Positions 11,705-23,995 of a stretch of 64,000 nt of DNA are shown here, one piece after another. Source of the stretch: Dermatemys mawii. Taxonomy: Eukaryota; Chordata; Testudines; Dermatemydidae. Below the pieces are notes generated by a model. The model was not told the DNA's origin and did not search any database. It saw only the letters and a list, made by a program, of their open reading frames with translations. Position 1 is the stretch's first letter, and every line of letters begins with the position of its first letter. The translations under genes and the position numbers were made by a program. Location of the stretch: the NCBI GenBank assembly GCA_007922305.1, contig ML677364.1, positions 16,390,260 to 16,454,259 on the forward strand. Reading direction: 5' to 3'.

Positions 11705-13400
11705 AAAAGTTTATACCCACATTTACGTTTGGCGTCACTACCCCAAGCTTAGCAAGTGAGGTTCAGTTAGGGTGACCCACTTCAAATAGGGCATAATAAG
11801 TACAGTTCTACATCCCTTTACATACAATAATGATAATAACATTCCATTACCCCTCTAACGAATACGTAAGTGAATTTTACAGCTAAAATTAATCACTTTG
11901 GCAAAATAAGTCTGAATGCTGATCATCTAGGCAAAGTAGGTGTGTCTATGCAAATACAGTCTACTCCTAAGGTCTTTTCCCACAGTTCATTAATAGATGG
12001 CAGGAGAAAGCTTATTCAGACCACTGGTTTATACAATTTTTATGGCCCATTGTAATCTATTCCTTCTTTCATTAAACCAGAGTCCTCTAAGGAATGCTGC
12101 AAATGCTGAATTTTGCATTTGGGTCTCTGAGATTGCTAAAGTATGTAGAAAATCACACACAGTCAGACAATTCCCAATTGATTTTGCAGCTGAGGAGAGT
12201 CACAAATGCTAGTTTCCCCTCCACCACCCCCGGAAGTGATACAGAACAAAGGGAGCTCATTGAATTTGCCTGTCTGAGATGACATAACATGAATAATTAG
12301 CATATTGTAATTAGTGAATTAGAGAATAACCTCACACTTTTGTGCAAACTATGTTTTTGAGGGAGAGGTGATGTCCTAGCACAGATCGATGAGACCCACA
12401 TATTTACCAGCCTAATACATTTCTTTGTTGCTCTTTTGAGATTTCTGCTATCCTACAATGTTGCATGTAAGCTGCTGATAGCTCCTCAGATGCATAGATT
12501 ATTCAATTTTTTGATGATATGCATATGTCAGTCTTAAAGCAAAATTGAGCCCGTAGGGCAAAATTCTCCTCTCAGATCCACACATCAATGGGAGTTCCAC
12601 TCATGTAGGGAGAACAGACTATTGGAGCTGAGAGCTGCTGTGTGGAACAGAATGGAGAATTTTGTATGTAATGTTTGTTTTTTAAATGTTACATTTAAAA
12701 TATAAATATAATTTGTTCTAGAAATATGGATTTTAATGATATCTGGATGTGACCTTCCAACATCTCAGCAAAAATACCATGCAGACAAACATAAACCAAT
12801 GTTCACTTGGTTTTTCTTGCATTATGTCTGCAAAATGTATCCTAGCAAAAGCTAAAGACCTTGAATTTCAGCCTCCCTCTGAAACGGTGGATATCTTCAG
12901 TGGGAATCACAGCAATGAAAATCACTTTGGGTTAACACCGCCAGTGGTGACGAGTTGTTTAAAGGATCAACTCTGAGAAATTCTTGAAAAACTGACAAGT
13001 GATCACCAACAAGAACATTTCCAAATGAGAATTCTTAATAACAGTAAATAGTATTAATACTTAGCTCTAACATAGTTCCTTTCATCCATTGAAACCTTAC
13101 AAAATAAGTTAAGTTTATATTTCCAACCATTTCAAATCTTTCACTTGGGAATAGTCTAGTGATTTTAGAAGGGAGAATAGTTATCATGTCTATTCTGGTT
13201 TAGTCTCTATAAGTTCTTATGCCATAGTATACCACTACTGTAGCATCTGAGCACCCTCCAGTAGCACATTAAGGGACAAGTCTCAGATCTGTCACCTTTT
13301 ATATGTTATCTCATCCTTGTATCAGAGGGAGCACCATGCACAGTGGAGTGTTTTGGTTTTGGTAGCATTTTGATTTGGTTTTGTGTTTATTTTTATTTTT
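11705..13400. other. Intergenic, no gene seen
   Basis: AT-rich DNA. A GGGCAAAATTCTCCT word with ATCAATGGGAG near 12557-12596 resembles the CATTGACTTCAATGG repeat group. Confidence 0.55.
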
Positions 13401-13449
13401 CTTAATATACCTGTTGCTATGTGTTTATATTACAGGTGAGGACAAAGAA

Positions 13450-14960
13450 ATGTGCTGTGCACTTGGAGTGAAGGTGCTGAGGTTTGTGATGGTCCTTAGT
13501 TCCTGAGGAGTATATTCTACAGTGTTGGTCCAGCCCCTGGAGAAGGTTCTCTCTCCCAAACAGAAGAGCTTTACCCTTATTGTAGAGAGTTCCATGGTGC
13601 TGGAAGGGCATATTTGTCTACTACAATATTCATGTCAGAGTTATCAGTCGTCTTCTAGGTATCTTGGGCTCAGGTTATGGGGTGCTTCGAAGATAAGGAC
13701 CCAGACTTTGAACTTGATTCTAAATCAGGGATGGGCAAACTTTTTGGCCCGAGGGCCGCATCGGGGTTCCAAAATTGTGCAGACGGCCGGGTAGGGAAGT
13801 CCCCTCCCCATCCGACCCCCACACACTTCTTGCCCCTGACTTCCCCCCTCAGAATACCCAACCCATCCTGCTCCTTGTCCCCTGAACGCCCCCTCCCGAA
13901 ACTTCTCCCCAACCACCACCCTGGGACCCCACCCCCTACTTAACCCCACCCCGCTCCCTGTCCCCTGACTGCCTCAACCCCATCCACTCCCCTGCCTCCT
14001 GACAGACTCCCAGGACTCCCCCACTCTATCCAATCCCAGTTCCACGTCCACTGATTGCCCCCCCAGAGCCTCTGCCCCCTCCAACGCCCCCTGCTCCCTG
14101 TCCCCTGACTGCCCCCAGAACTCTCTGCCCCTTATCCAATCCCCCCACCCCTTCACCATGCCACTTACCCCCGCCTCCCTGCTCTTCCGGAGCCTCAGCG
14201 CCCCGTGTCCAGGATTGGCCCCAGACAACGCTGCAGTGGCATGGCTCTGGTGGGGCCTGAGCTCTGCCGCTTGGCTTGCCAGAGCTCACAGCCCCTCCCG
14301 CTTACCATGCTGCTCCCAGCGGCAGCTCAGGCCCTGCCGGAGCCAAGCCACTGCAGCGTTGTCCAGGGCTGCTCCTGACACAGCATGCAGAGGCTCTGAG
14401 GGATGGGGGAACGGCGTGGTAAGGGGGCAGGGCTGTGAGCTCAGGCGGGTCGCGTGGCAGGAGCTCACACACACATGCCGAGCCACACCACTGCAGCGCT
14501 GTCCAGGGCCGCTTCTGGACACGGGACGCTGGACCCCCGGAGAGCGGGGAAGGCGGAGGAGGAGGGACAGCAGCGGGGAGGGAAGAAGCCTCCCCAGCCG
14601 GGAGCTGGGGTGGGGGAGTAGGCAAAATTAGCTCGTGGGACGGATGTGGCCCGCGGGCCATAGTTTGCCCACCCCTGTTCTAAATGCTACAGGAAGTCAG
14701 AGTAGAGAACAGGTCTGAAATGAAGAGAAATCACTGCCATGAAACCAGGCTGAAATGCAGCCATGAAATCTAAACTATTGCAAACCCCACTTGGAGTTTG
14801 TCAACTCCTGAGACTCCAGACTGAGCCTCCAGGGTTCCATCCCCCCTAGGGACTACCACCACAACAGTGGTTACCAGAGCCTTATGACATTATTATCCAG
14901 CACATTTGGAGTCAGCGTTGGGTGCAGGATGGATTAGAAACTCCTGCGGAGGCCAATTGG
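13450..14960. repeat. Old interspersed repeat split by a hAT insertion
   Basis: 13640-13725 (GTATCTTGGGCTCAGG, GGTGCTTCGAAGATA, CAGACTTTGAACTTGATT) continues after the hAT element at 14686. A related text occurs at 22180-22400. Class not identified. Boundaries approximate. Confidence 0.45.
13726..14677. mobile_element. Non-autonomous hAT transposon, 952 bp
   Basis: Ends CAGGGATGGGCAAACTTTTT and TAGTTTGCCCACCCCTG are inverted copies. Perfect 8-bp target duplication TTCTAAAT at 13718-13725 and 14678-14685. The left half is pyrimidine/C-rich with repeated CCCCTGACTGCCCC words, the right half is GC-rich. No transposase. Several open frames of 74-157 codons inside it are composition artefacts. 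Confidence 0.95.
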
Positions 14961-15669
14961 GAGGCTTCTTCACAAGGTGACCTGGACTAGCAGTTTGCTG
15001 AGCCAATGTTGAGATAGAGTTGCTCAGCCCCTCTGTGGAAGGGGACAGCCTGACTCAGAGACAAAGATACTAGTTTGAAGAGTTGAGTTTGGGAGATGAA
15101 AGAGAAACAGAATGGTTCAGGGAGTCTCTGATCAATCCTGTTCCCCACACAAGGAGTTTTCAAACTGCTGTGGGATCTACTGCATGGATCAGACATCTCC
15201 AGTCCTGCATAGACCAGCATCCAGAGGAACAGGTATATGATCTGGTGTCAGCTACCAAGATCCAGCTGAGATCTCTACAGGAGTCCAGACCAGGGAGCTG
15301 CAACCCCAATAATAGCTAGGAGAAGACCCGGTCCCATTCGTGGCTGAAGACATAGAAAGAGGACCCTTCTTATTTAAGCCAGTCAATGTTCATAGTGCTG
15401 CGGGATTCATTTCCAGACTTATCCACAGCATACCATCATGGGAAAGGGCCATGGAGGGAGTTAGGAGCTGGGATGAGTTGTGAATGTTGGCAGAGGTGTA
15501 AACAGATTTTGCAACAGGAGGTGGGGGGGGTCATTGGTGGTGCCACCTTCTTCAATTATTTCTGTTGACTTTGCTTTTTAAAAACAAAATCCTCCCTCCT
15601 CAGCAGAATCTCCTCATATCCCAGCACAAAAGTTAATTGACCATTTCGTTTCATTGCCCAAACCAATAA

Positions 15670-16560
15670 AAGAGCTGCATAGCTGCTGCTGCTTCTAGCC
15701 TTGGTCCCATCTGTACAGGGTTGGCTTTTTGAGTCCCTCTTCTCCACTCCAGTCTGTCTTGAAGCATTTCCTTGGAAACTCCGCAGCTAATCAAATCCTT
15801 TTGACTGACATCCATCTAGTCTGACAACCCTTCTCTTACCCTCCACTTTTGAGTTTAACATACTATTTCTTATGTATTGTTCTGATGTTCTTTTCAGAAC
15901 CAGCTAAAGCTGGATTCCCTCCACTTTTCTATAATTGGTGCCACCTTCACATTTCCCGTAATTCATTCATTCTGAACATGGTCCATCCTTGTAACTCCCA
16001 AGCATCCATCTTAACATTTTCATTTCCCCTATATTCAAGATCTGCACCTGGCTCTTCCTCAGTGCCCAGCATTCAGAGCCAGACAAACGTGCAGGCCTAC
16101 TTACCATCTTGTGGATCTTACTTTTCAATTTGATAGGCATTATTCCCTGAGAGATCACTCCTCTCCCTTCTCTCCATTTAGTCCATGTCTTGCCTATTCT
16201 GTTTATAAGTTTGTAGCTGAGTTCACTATTATCCTATATTATTGTACTTGAATTTCTGTTTCTTCGGTAATGGCTGGCTCCCCAGAGTTACAGTTTCTTT
16301 GTCTTCCTGCAGAGTATCATTGAATCTACAGATCATATACTCTGTTGGATTTCCACTGATTTTCATGCCCTTCCTTTCAAGTAGACAGCCCCATCTCTCT
16401 AAATTTTCTACCACAACCTCTTCGTTCTCCCCGACAGGAACCACTTTGCCTGCAAAAGCATGCCCCAGGTTGCCACTCTCTGAATACTGCATAGCCACTA
16501 TCCAGTTCTGCTTTCTCAGCGGTGACAGCCTAAGACTACAACTCTCGCAGAAAGGGCCAA
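15670..16560 (-). pseudogene. RTE-type LINE reverse transcriptase remnant
   Basis: Minus-strand reading gives the C-terminal part of a retrotransposon polyprotein in broken frames. Seen: ENLERWGCLLERKGMKIS and TEYMICRF (thumb-side RT region), then SGSECWALRKSQ with EMKMLRWMLG, the conserved tail of RTE/BovB-type reverse transcriptases, and further on WRESSFSWF and DRLEWRR with QKANPV near 15.7 kb. Frames change at least twice and stops intervene, so it is dead. The 5' part (endonuclease, most of RT) is missing, as expected for 5'-truncated LINEs. Confidence 0.8.
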
Positions 16561-18710
16561 TGTAACTAGCTATTTACAGGTAAAGTGACCAAGTTGTATG
16601 CATGCAGTTAAAGTTTTAAACACAGTGTAATCAAGTGGATCCAATGGCAGATGTAGCCTCCCTATTCAATGGGTGCACTCCTCTGCCACCGTCACCTTCT
16701 CCTCCTCACCCTGCTGTGGGAGCATCAACCACTCGCGGCAGCATCCTCCACTCCAGCCCTAATCCCAGCCTGGTGCAGAGATGAGGCTGGACGGAGGGAG
16801 GCTTGGGACACATCTGACTGAGTGGCATTGCAACACGGCATAGTGGGTCGCAGCACCACTGGATCCTATGTACCATGTTGCAACGCCCAGAGCAGGGAGC
16901 CAGGACTAGCCCACCAGGATAGAAGCCTCGACTGCTGGGGGAGTGCAGGGTGAGCTGATTCTCGAAAATGTGTGTCATACACTTCCTTTTGACAAGTACA
17001 TAATACGCTTCAAAATTACATAATACGCCACACTTACACCTAAAAGGAACCATTAGTTCTGCTACTGAGCATTGAGAGGTTGGGGGATACGTTGATTTGT
17101 TAATGTTTAGCACTTATTAGTTAACCCTAAACTTTTACTTCTCCACGTTCTCTTTTCCTGCTCCCAACATAGTCCACCTTTCTAACATTGTTATTTTGGG
17201 GGGAGGGGCGTCATTTCTTTGCTTTGCTGCTGTATTTCATTGTGTACTCGGCCTCATTCTCCTTACTGGTCTGTAGCATTATTCATTTTCTCAAGGGACG
17301 GCACCCCTTGTGTGCCAGGTACAGTGAGGAGTCACTCTGAAGAGAGGCACCAGGGGTAAGAAAAAAGAACCCAGGCCCCATCACAAACAAGGATAGCGGG
17401 AAAGCCACTCCAATTAGCAGGCACCACAGAGAAGGCTTGAGCCCGGCCTCAGGGAAGGGGCTATACTGTAAATAAAGAACATCCTCTCGGTAACAAGATT
17501 CTTCCCATATAGGTCATTCCTTTGTTCAAAGTCAAGAGAAATCCTTGAAAAGAAATTTGATGCTCTTCTTTTATACAGCTGTTTTTTTTCTCAACCTCGC
17601 CATAGTGTTTTAGGTTCCTAAAATAATCCCCTTGAATTAATACACTCAGGACTCTGTCCTACAAGGGGTTGAGCACCTCACAAGATCAAGCCCTAAGACT
17701 CACTACTAAAATAACTATTAGCTTTCCTGAACGTTTATGACCTGATCCAAAGCCTACTGAAATTTATTAAAGTACTTTTATTGACCCTTAATTGGCTCTA
17801 GCTCAGGCCCTCACAGGTGGCATGGACTGCAAAACAGATCTTGCTCAACTCTTAAAGTTCTATCTCACCCTGAAATGGGCCCAATGTATAAGATAGAATT
17901 AAGTTTTCATGGTGGGGAGCAAGCCAATTACATCTGTTGTTCCAAAGTTTTGGTAAAGAACCTCAGTGGAATCTTCATAGGCCATTACCCTCTCCTCCTG
18001 TACCTGAATTTGGGTTTAATGTCAGGAAATTTGGATTTCCAAAGAAATCAGTTGGGCAAAGCCTTAGTTTTGTTATGGTATTTAAAGTGCACACCTGAGA
18101 CAGATCCATGCTCGTTTTATCCCTAGGGAGTAGGGCATAGCTGAGCTTATGAAATTCCATGTAAGACCTCGGAATAATACTTCTGTAGCATTTTAGTGGC
18201 ACATAGACCTTGTGTTGACCCTCTGGATGGGTGTGATTTTTAACCCAAAAAGCCAATAAAGTAACGATGGTTTCATCTGTTTATGCTTGTAGTTTCATTT
18301 ACTATTGAAAGACTCTCACACTCGTGCTATTTGGTCTTTTTCAACACCTTCCTGCTTGAGAACTTCTATATTCATTTGTCACTATCAAGATCATTAGCAC
18401 TCAGCCTGGGTTCTCTGGAACTGCTCCATAAAGTGCCTTCTCACATTTCTTACTGCAATTTTGGAAGTATCGATACTGAAGGAGGGTGGGAAGAAAAAGA
18501 GCTACAGACGCATACAGTATGAGGGTAGCAGCAGTCAGGGACAACACAAGGCTATAAAAAAACAGAAATGTTTTAAATTATTAAAAACAAAGAGCTAAAA
18601 TAAGCAGCATGGTTAACATGCCTGTAAGTACCATGCACCCCTAATACAAAGGTTTATGAATTTTTACTAAACATTTAGGTACTATTTAAATAAATATTCA
18701 GTTATATCCC
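16561..18710. other. Intergenic, no gene seen
   Basis: Contains a GC-rich patch at 16.65-16.95 kb of unknown nature and otherwise ordinary AT-rich DNA. No exon recognised. Confidence 0.55.
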
Positions 18711-19394
18711 TGTGATGGGGCGTTTGTCCTACACTTGCCCAGAAAGGGTTAAATCAGTGTGACCAGGTGGCTAATTAACCTAATGGGTCACAGCTGAGAG
18801 GAATCAGTGGCCAAATAATCCCCTGAGTGAGTGAGGGAGACCAGCTGAAGAGGAATGAGCTGGGCTGAATTTTTAAAGATAGGAAATTTGAAGCGGAGGG
18901 GGCTGCCAGGAAAGTCTGCAGTCACTCCCTGGGAGAAGGGAGGTGCATTTGGGCTGGCAAACCCAGAGAAGGGGGAAGCCAGGAAGGTAGAATGAGGCTC
19001 AGGGAACGGCAGTAAGGTCTACAAGGGAACAGACCTTGACTGCAGGCTAGAGGGTCCCTGAGACAGAGCCCAGAGCAGAGGGTGGGCCCTGGTTCCCCTG
19101 ACAGCCACTGAGGGAGTGGCACTATGAGGCAGTGAATAGGAATATTGTCTAGGACTGCTGGCAAGGAAAGACTTTGATACCCCAGAAGGGGACACATGAA
19201 TCCAGTGACCTGACTGGAGGGCCAAGTCACAAAGAGGCAGCAGCCTCTTATGGAGCAAGAAATGGGCTGCAGATCCAGGAAGGAAGGCAGAGGACAGCAT
19301 GCAACCATGAGAAGGGGCATTGACCTCACAAGCTATTCCCCAGAGTGACCAGGAGGTGGTGCTAGCCTAGCGGTGCGTGGATCATCCCATCACA
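18711..19394 (+). repeat. Left LTR
   Basis: Begins TGTGATGGGG, ends CCCATCACA. Internal marker words AAGTCACAAAGAGGCAGCAG and CTATTCCCCAGAG also occur in the right LTR. Confidence 0.8.
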
Positions 19395-19673
19395 GTTTGG
19401 TGGGGAATGCCGGCAATGATGGTGTCCCCTGATAGGGGAGCTGAAAAGTCTGTGCAGGCAATTGCCTCAATACAGAGGGGAATGTGAGAGATTGAAAGAC
19501 TGTTTAAGACAGATGCCCCTGATATAAGGTGGGTGGGAAAGGTGGTAGAAGAGACACTTGGGCAAAGAAACAATGGAACCATCATGTGCAAAGGCCTTCT
19601 TTGAGGAATGCAGGTGTACTCTCCCAAGCTCCATCACAGAGTTGCCGCTCCCAATGAAGGGGGCTGATGAACA

Positions 19674-20060
19674 ATGAAGGGGGTACAGGCCCTGATGAGA
19701 CAGATTCTAAAGAACAAGTGGAGACACCGGGAGGCGCAGAGATACCTCCTACACTTGGTTGAAGAACAGCTATATTTGTTCAAGATCCTCCAGAAAGTGA
19801 GCAAGGGCCAGAGAGTCTTGGGCAAGAAAAGAGGTCCCAGGATCAGGAAACCAAAACCCCAGGCAAGGCATTGGTATGCCTGTGGCTGGAAGTGATTCTT
19901 TAAGAGAGAGTGCCCCTATTGGGAAGATACGAAACCTAACCCCAAGGGAAATAAGGCAGAAAAGCCCCAATGTTTCTGACCTATAAATAAACCAGGAAGG
20001 GGGGATGCCTGTTTCACTTGTGGGGAACCAGCACATGAGGAGGCAGTGCCCTCACAGACA
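19674..20060 (+). pseudogene. gag-like relic with zinc-knuckle trace
   Basis: Short broken frames between the LTRs. The one at 19674-19895 is basic and helical-looking (KNKWRHREAQR). The C-X2-C-X4-H pattern at 20010-20036 fits a nucleocapsid zinc knuckle that lost its frame before the final Cys. Not functional. Confidence 0.55.
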
Positions 20061-20584
20061 GAATAGCCTAGGGAAGGGCAGAGTCCCGATGAGGGAAGAG
20101 AAAAAAAGAGATAAGCCAAAAGAAGGATAAAGGGTCCAGAAAGAACCAAGAGGAAGTGCCAGATACCCAGAGGAGGTTCACTAATGTGGTGGAGAAGACC
20201 AAAGGGGCTGAGAAGGAGAAGAGAAACGAAAAAATAGAGACAAAAAAGTGTACCTCGGAGGTCAGGCTGAAGAATATGGGGACTCAGACAGAGACTATCC
20301 GGGGAGAGATAGGGATTTATCTGGAGAAGGGGTGCTAAGAGAGCCTACAGCACAAGGACCCAGGTTAACAGGTGAAACTGAAAGCCATCAAGTGGCTTTG
20401 CGAGTGTCACCAGAAGTCACCAAATAGCAGAGTTCCAGAATGGGAAATTCAGAATGATGAGAATGGCAAGCTGCTCCTCATGGTTGGAGACCCGGAGCAC
20501 AAGCGGGATGACCAATGCACCCAGCTGTGACAGCTCCAGGGGAGAAGGTACCCACCAAGGGTTGAAGACTTGAGAAGGAAGATA

Positions 20585-20935
20585 TGTGATGGGGTGTTTA
20601 CCCCACACTCTCCCAGAAGGGGTTACTGCAGAGTGACCAGGAAACTAATTAATCCAAAGGCCAGAGCTGAGGAGAATTAGGTGGCCAAGTAATATCCTGA
20701 CTGAGTGAGGGAGCCCAGCTGAGGAGGAATGAGCCAGGCTGGACTTATGATGACCTGGCCAAACAGCCAAGTCACAAAGAGGCAGCAGCTCATGAAGCAA
20801 GAGAAGGACCGCAGATCCAGAGGGAAAGGCAGGTGACAGCATACAACCATTAGAAGGTGGTTAACCTCACAAACTATTCCCCAGAGGAACCAGGAGGTGG
20901 CACCAGCCTAGCAGTCATTGGACCACCCCATCACA
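20585..20935 (+). repeat. Right LTR with internal deletion
   Basis: Same ends and marker words as the left LTR, about half its length. Confidence 0.8.
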
Positions 20936-22080
20936 ATTCTATTTCCCCTCTGGACATTTTGTTGGAAATATCTAGTATTCTGTTAGATTAGACATGAAAA
21001 AGTGACTATTTCCTCCTGAGAGACTTCAAACTTTGGTTTTGTTTAACTGGTCTCTCGGAGATGTGTTTTTGAGACATTTCTCTTTAACTATGTTTTAACA
21101 GGCTTTTCCCATCCTACTACTTAATAGGAATAAAATGTTCTTTGAGTATCAGTATTAAATGTAACCCCATGGATTGGAATGACTGTACTTTTTAATGTGC
21201 TTTGCAAAATTTGAGGTATGCATAAATCAATAGTTGCAGTAAGTTGTTATTTTCTAACTTGGCAGGGCTGTTCATGTTTCCCATTTGAAATACAATGATT
21301 ATGTGTTGCCATAGTTACAGTGAGTTTCTGAAATAAACTTTATTTCATCATCACTCTTATATCCATATGCAAACAGCTGAACTCTGTCTGCTTCTTCAGT
21401 TCCAAGCACCATAGGTACAGCAAGTCAGTTTAGCTCGTTAAAACAAAATGACTGTATTTTCATAAAATGTGGATATTAAAAGTGCAAACGCTATGATGCA
21501 TAATAATCCTCTAACATTACCAGTGATAAGTGCTACACAACACTGCATGTATAGATAAAACTTTCATAGCAAAAAGGATCATTTGGAATATTCCCATAAA
21601 TCATCTTGGAAAATACGGTGATCGTGATGATTTTAAGTTAGCAAGATTTATTTTTTTTAAAGCTTGCTTGTTTTGCAAACCCAAAACCTCTTGTGAACTA
21701 GCCCAGTGGGAAAGTGGATAAGTGGTGTTTCAGAAGTCAGAACAAACAGCTGAGAAGGGAGTACATGCAGTGCTACAGAGGAACATACAGTTCCTGGAAC
21801 TCAGTAAGGCTCCAGTCCAGATGACAGAGGTATGATAGTATCACTCTCCAGACTGGAAGAAAGTGCATCGTTGGACATGACTCATCTCAGCCTACTGGAT
21901 GTAGCCAGGAGCTTAAGCTGCTCTGGGATTGGTGATTATAAGCAGCATGAAAATGGCATCCCAGAGTAGAGATGGATAGAAATGCACTTGAGGCCAGATC
22001 ATTCCTCAGAAGCCTTGGGAAATGGGTGTATCTTGCATCATTCCTTGGGAGACAACAGACTAGAGCTATTTTGGACCAAT
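20936..22080. other. Intergenic, no gene seen
   Basis: AT-rich DNA without recognised repeat or exon. Confidence 0.55.
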
Positions 22081-22179
22081 GCAGGAAGTAAGTTCCAAAG
22101 CTGAGGAAATTCCCTGCCAGCAGCTCGCCTCTCTTATATAGCAAGTAGAGTCCAGCTCAAGCAACCCCACTGACCAGTA

Positions 22180-22400
22180 ATACACAGGTTGGTCTCTGAG
22201 GTAGGTAGATCCCAAGCCATAAAGATTTTATAAGTTGAAACCAACACTTTAACCTCCACATGGAAAAAACACGCAGTCAATGCAGTCATCACAGAGCAGC
22301 GGTACTATGTACTGCCAGCTAGATATTCCAGCTTTCATTTCTGAGCTGATTTAAGGTGTACCCTCATGTAGAGCACATTGTAATACTAGCAGGAAATGCT
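22180..22400 (+). repeat. Old interspersed repeat of unnamed class
   Basis: Text order GTAGGTAGATCCCAAGCCAT, TTTATAAGTTGAAACCAACA, CACTTTAACCTCCACATGG, CAGTCAATGCAGTCA, CATGTAGAGCACATTGTAA is a repeat known to me from many reptile genomes; I am not sure of its class. A diverged relative lies around the hAT element at 13726. Confidence 0.55.
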
Positions 22401-22923
22401 CCATCTTCTTATAAATGGAGGACCACTCAGCTCAAGATGGAGTCTCACAGGCTGAGACCTATAGTCTCCATAGGTCATAACTCCATGTTAAAAAATAAGG
22501 AAAATAAGGCCTACACTATAACGTGATGCCCAACTGTGGAATTAGGTGAGTGATAGTAGCATGTGTGTGACCCTTTTAAAATAAGACACTGGAAAGAGCA
22601 GACATTGAGAGGTGAAGCTGTCTGGGTGGAGTTTGGGGTTAGTAGAATAAAAGGATATTGAGTAACTGACAAGGAAGAAAAGTTAAAATAATAAGATTAG
22701 GATCAAGTGCCAGAGTCTTGGGGCTTGATCGTCTCTGCTCTGTAAGTACAAGTAACTTCAGTGGAATTTATTCATATCTGGCAAGGGGAGAATCAGAGCC
22801 CAGACATTTAAAGGAAATAAGAGAAACTCTGGTTTGGAGAGCTAGCCAGGATATTATCCTCCCCTGCTATCACCTTCCTCTAGTGGCTGGTTCATCTAGG
22901 CTATGTCCTCCTATCTAGTAATG

Positions 22924-23123
22924 CAGTGGTTTTCAGCCTTTTTTCATTTGCAGATGCATCAAAATTTCAAATGGAGGTGCGGACCCCTTTGGAAATCTTA
23001 GACACAGTCTATGGACCCCAAACCTACCTACCATAGTCTAAGGTAACAACAACCTTTTGTGGACCCCTTAGATGTAGTCTGCAGTTCCTGAGGGGTGTGT
23101 GGACCACAAGCTGAAAACCGCTG
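22924..23123. mobile_element. hAT MITE, 200 bp
   Basis: CAGTGGTTTTCAGCCTTTTT on the left, AAGCTGAAAACCGCTG on the right. Flanks TAGTAATG (22916-22923) and TACTAATG (23124-23131) are a 7/8 target duplication. The interior repeats GTGGACCCCTT-like words. Confidence 0.9.
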
Positions 23124-23669
23124 TACTAATGCAATTAACTTTGTATCTCAATCGGTGACCATCTATATTACAGTGCTAAAGGTTCATGGATCACATGGCA
23201 GTGATTTGTGATGGGGAGGAGGTTTTGCAGGTATATGGAATAGAACTTTGTTTTGCCTTTTTCTTTCATTTTTATACACAAACACACACAACTAGGAAAT
23301 TACACTCACAAAAAAAATTCCTTCTGTGTTGATAGAATGCTACTGTGGCTGCAAAAGTAAGCACTCAAAAGTTAAGAAATGCCAGTATTGAGGTTGACTG
23401 TGCAATCTTAATTCTGCTCCTTCTCATGCATTATGATACAGTTTTTAATTACATGATGCGTCATATACCATTTTGTCAACAGGACCGCTGCCTTTTTCAG
23501 TGCTCAGTGAATAAGACAGCTGTTCAATATTTGTTTTTAGCCTCATGCTTTATTTACTGCACATCATCCAACTGTTGCATTGAAGACAGAGCTATTAGTT
23601 ACCTTGTGGGTTTTGAAATGATGCTCGGCAATGTAGTATCTGAGTGTATTGCACACATTAATTTATGTA

Positions 23670-23850
23670 TTGTCACAGTCCCCCTGCAAAATAGGAGAGT
23701 ATTGTTATACCCATTTTATAGATTGGAAAACTAAGACAAGAAGACAAAGTGACTTGCTTAAGGCAAGGGAGTAGATCTATCACAGAGCCAAGATTAGACC
23801 TCAGGACTGCCTGAATATCAGTGTTCAGACCCCTAGACCACACTGCTTTA
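23670..23850 (-). repeat. MIR-like SINE
   Basis: CCCATTTTATAGATTGGAAA, GTGACTTGCTTAAGG and ATCACAGAGCCAAGATTAGA are the complement of the MIR core. A shorter piece of the same kind is at 24013-24060. Confidence 0.75.
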
Positions 23851-23859
23851 CTACTAAAT

Positions 23860-23995
23860 ATATCGAACACCCACAACTTTGGTTGACTTCAGTTTCAGTG
23901 GTGAGTGCTCTGCACTTCTGAATATCAGGCCCCAGGTGTCTCAAGTCAGGCACCCAGATAATGAAGAACACATGTTTAGTGACCACATGCAAAAA
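23860..23995. repeat. Old repeat with TCAGGC/AGGCACCCA words
   Basis: CACTTCTGAATATCAGGCCC, GGTGTCTCAAGTCAGGCACC and GTGCCAAAAATTTG match the layout of 59060-59150. Family not named. Confidence 0.5.

Larger units (their letters stand above)
18711..20935 (+). mobile_element. Degenerate LTR retroelement with two LTRs and a gag relic
   Basis: Left LTR 18711-19394 (683 bp) and right LTR 20585-20935 (351 bp) share their text from TGTGATGGGG to CCCATCACA, but the right copy lacks about 330 bp corresponding to 18875-19205. The internal part (19395-20584) is only 1.2 kb and has no pol. A frame at 19674-19895 reads as a gag-like basic, Gln/Glu-rich segment, and CFTCGEPAH at 20010-20036 is the first part of a CCHC zinc knuckle; the last Cys is displaced by a small frame break. 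Gypsy-type or endogenous retrovirus cannot be decided. No clear target duplication. Confidence 0.75.

Noticed and set aside
14158..14631. 157-codon frame
   Set aside because: Lies wholly inside the hAT element at 13726-14677, which carries no transposase.
16229..16498. Considered as a host gene exon
   Set aside because: The text matches reverse transcriptase of an RTE-type LINE, and the neighbouring minus-strand frames continue the same protein with breaks.
23345..23734. 129-codon frame
   Set aside because: Runs into a MIR-like repeat at its end; Cys/Leu-rich AT-type text, no domain.
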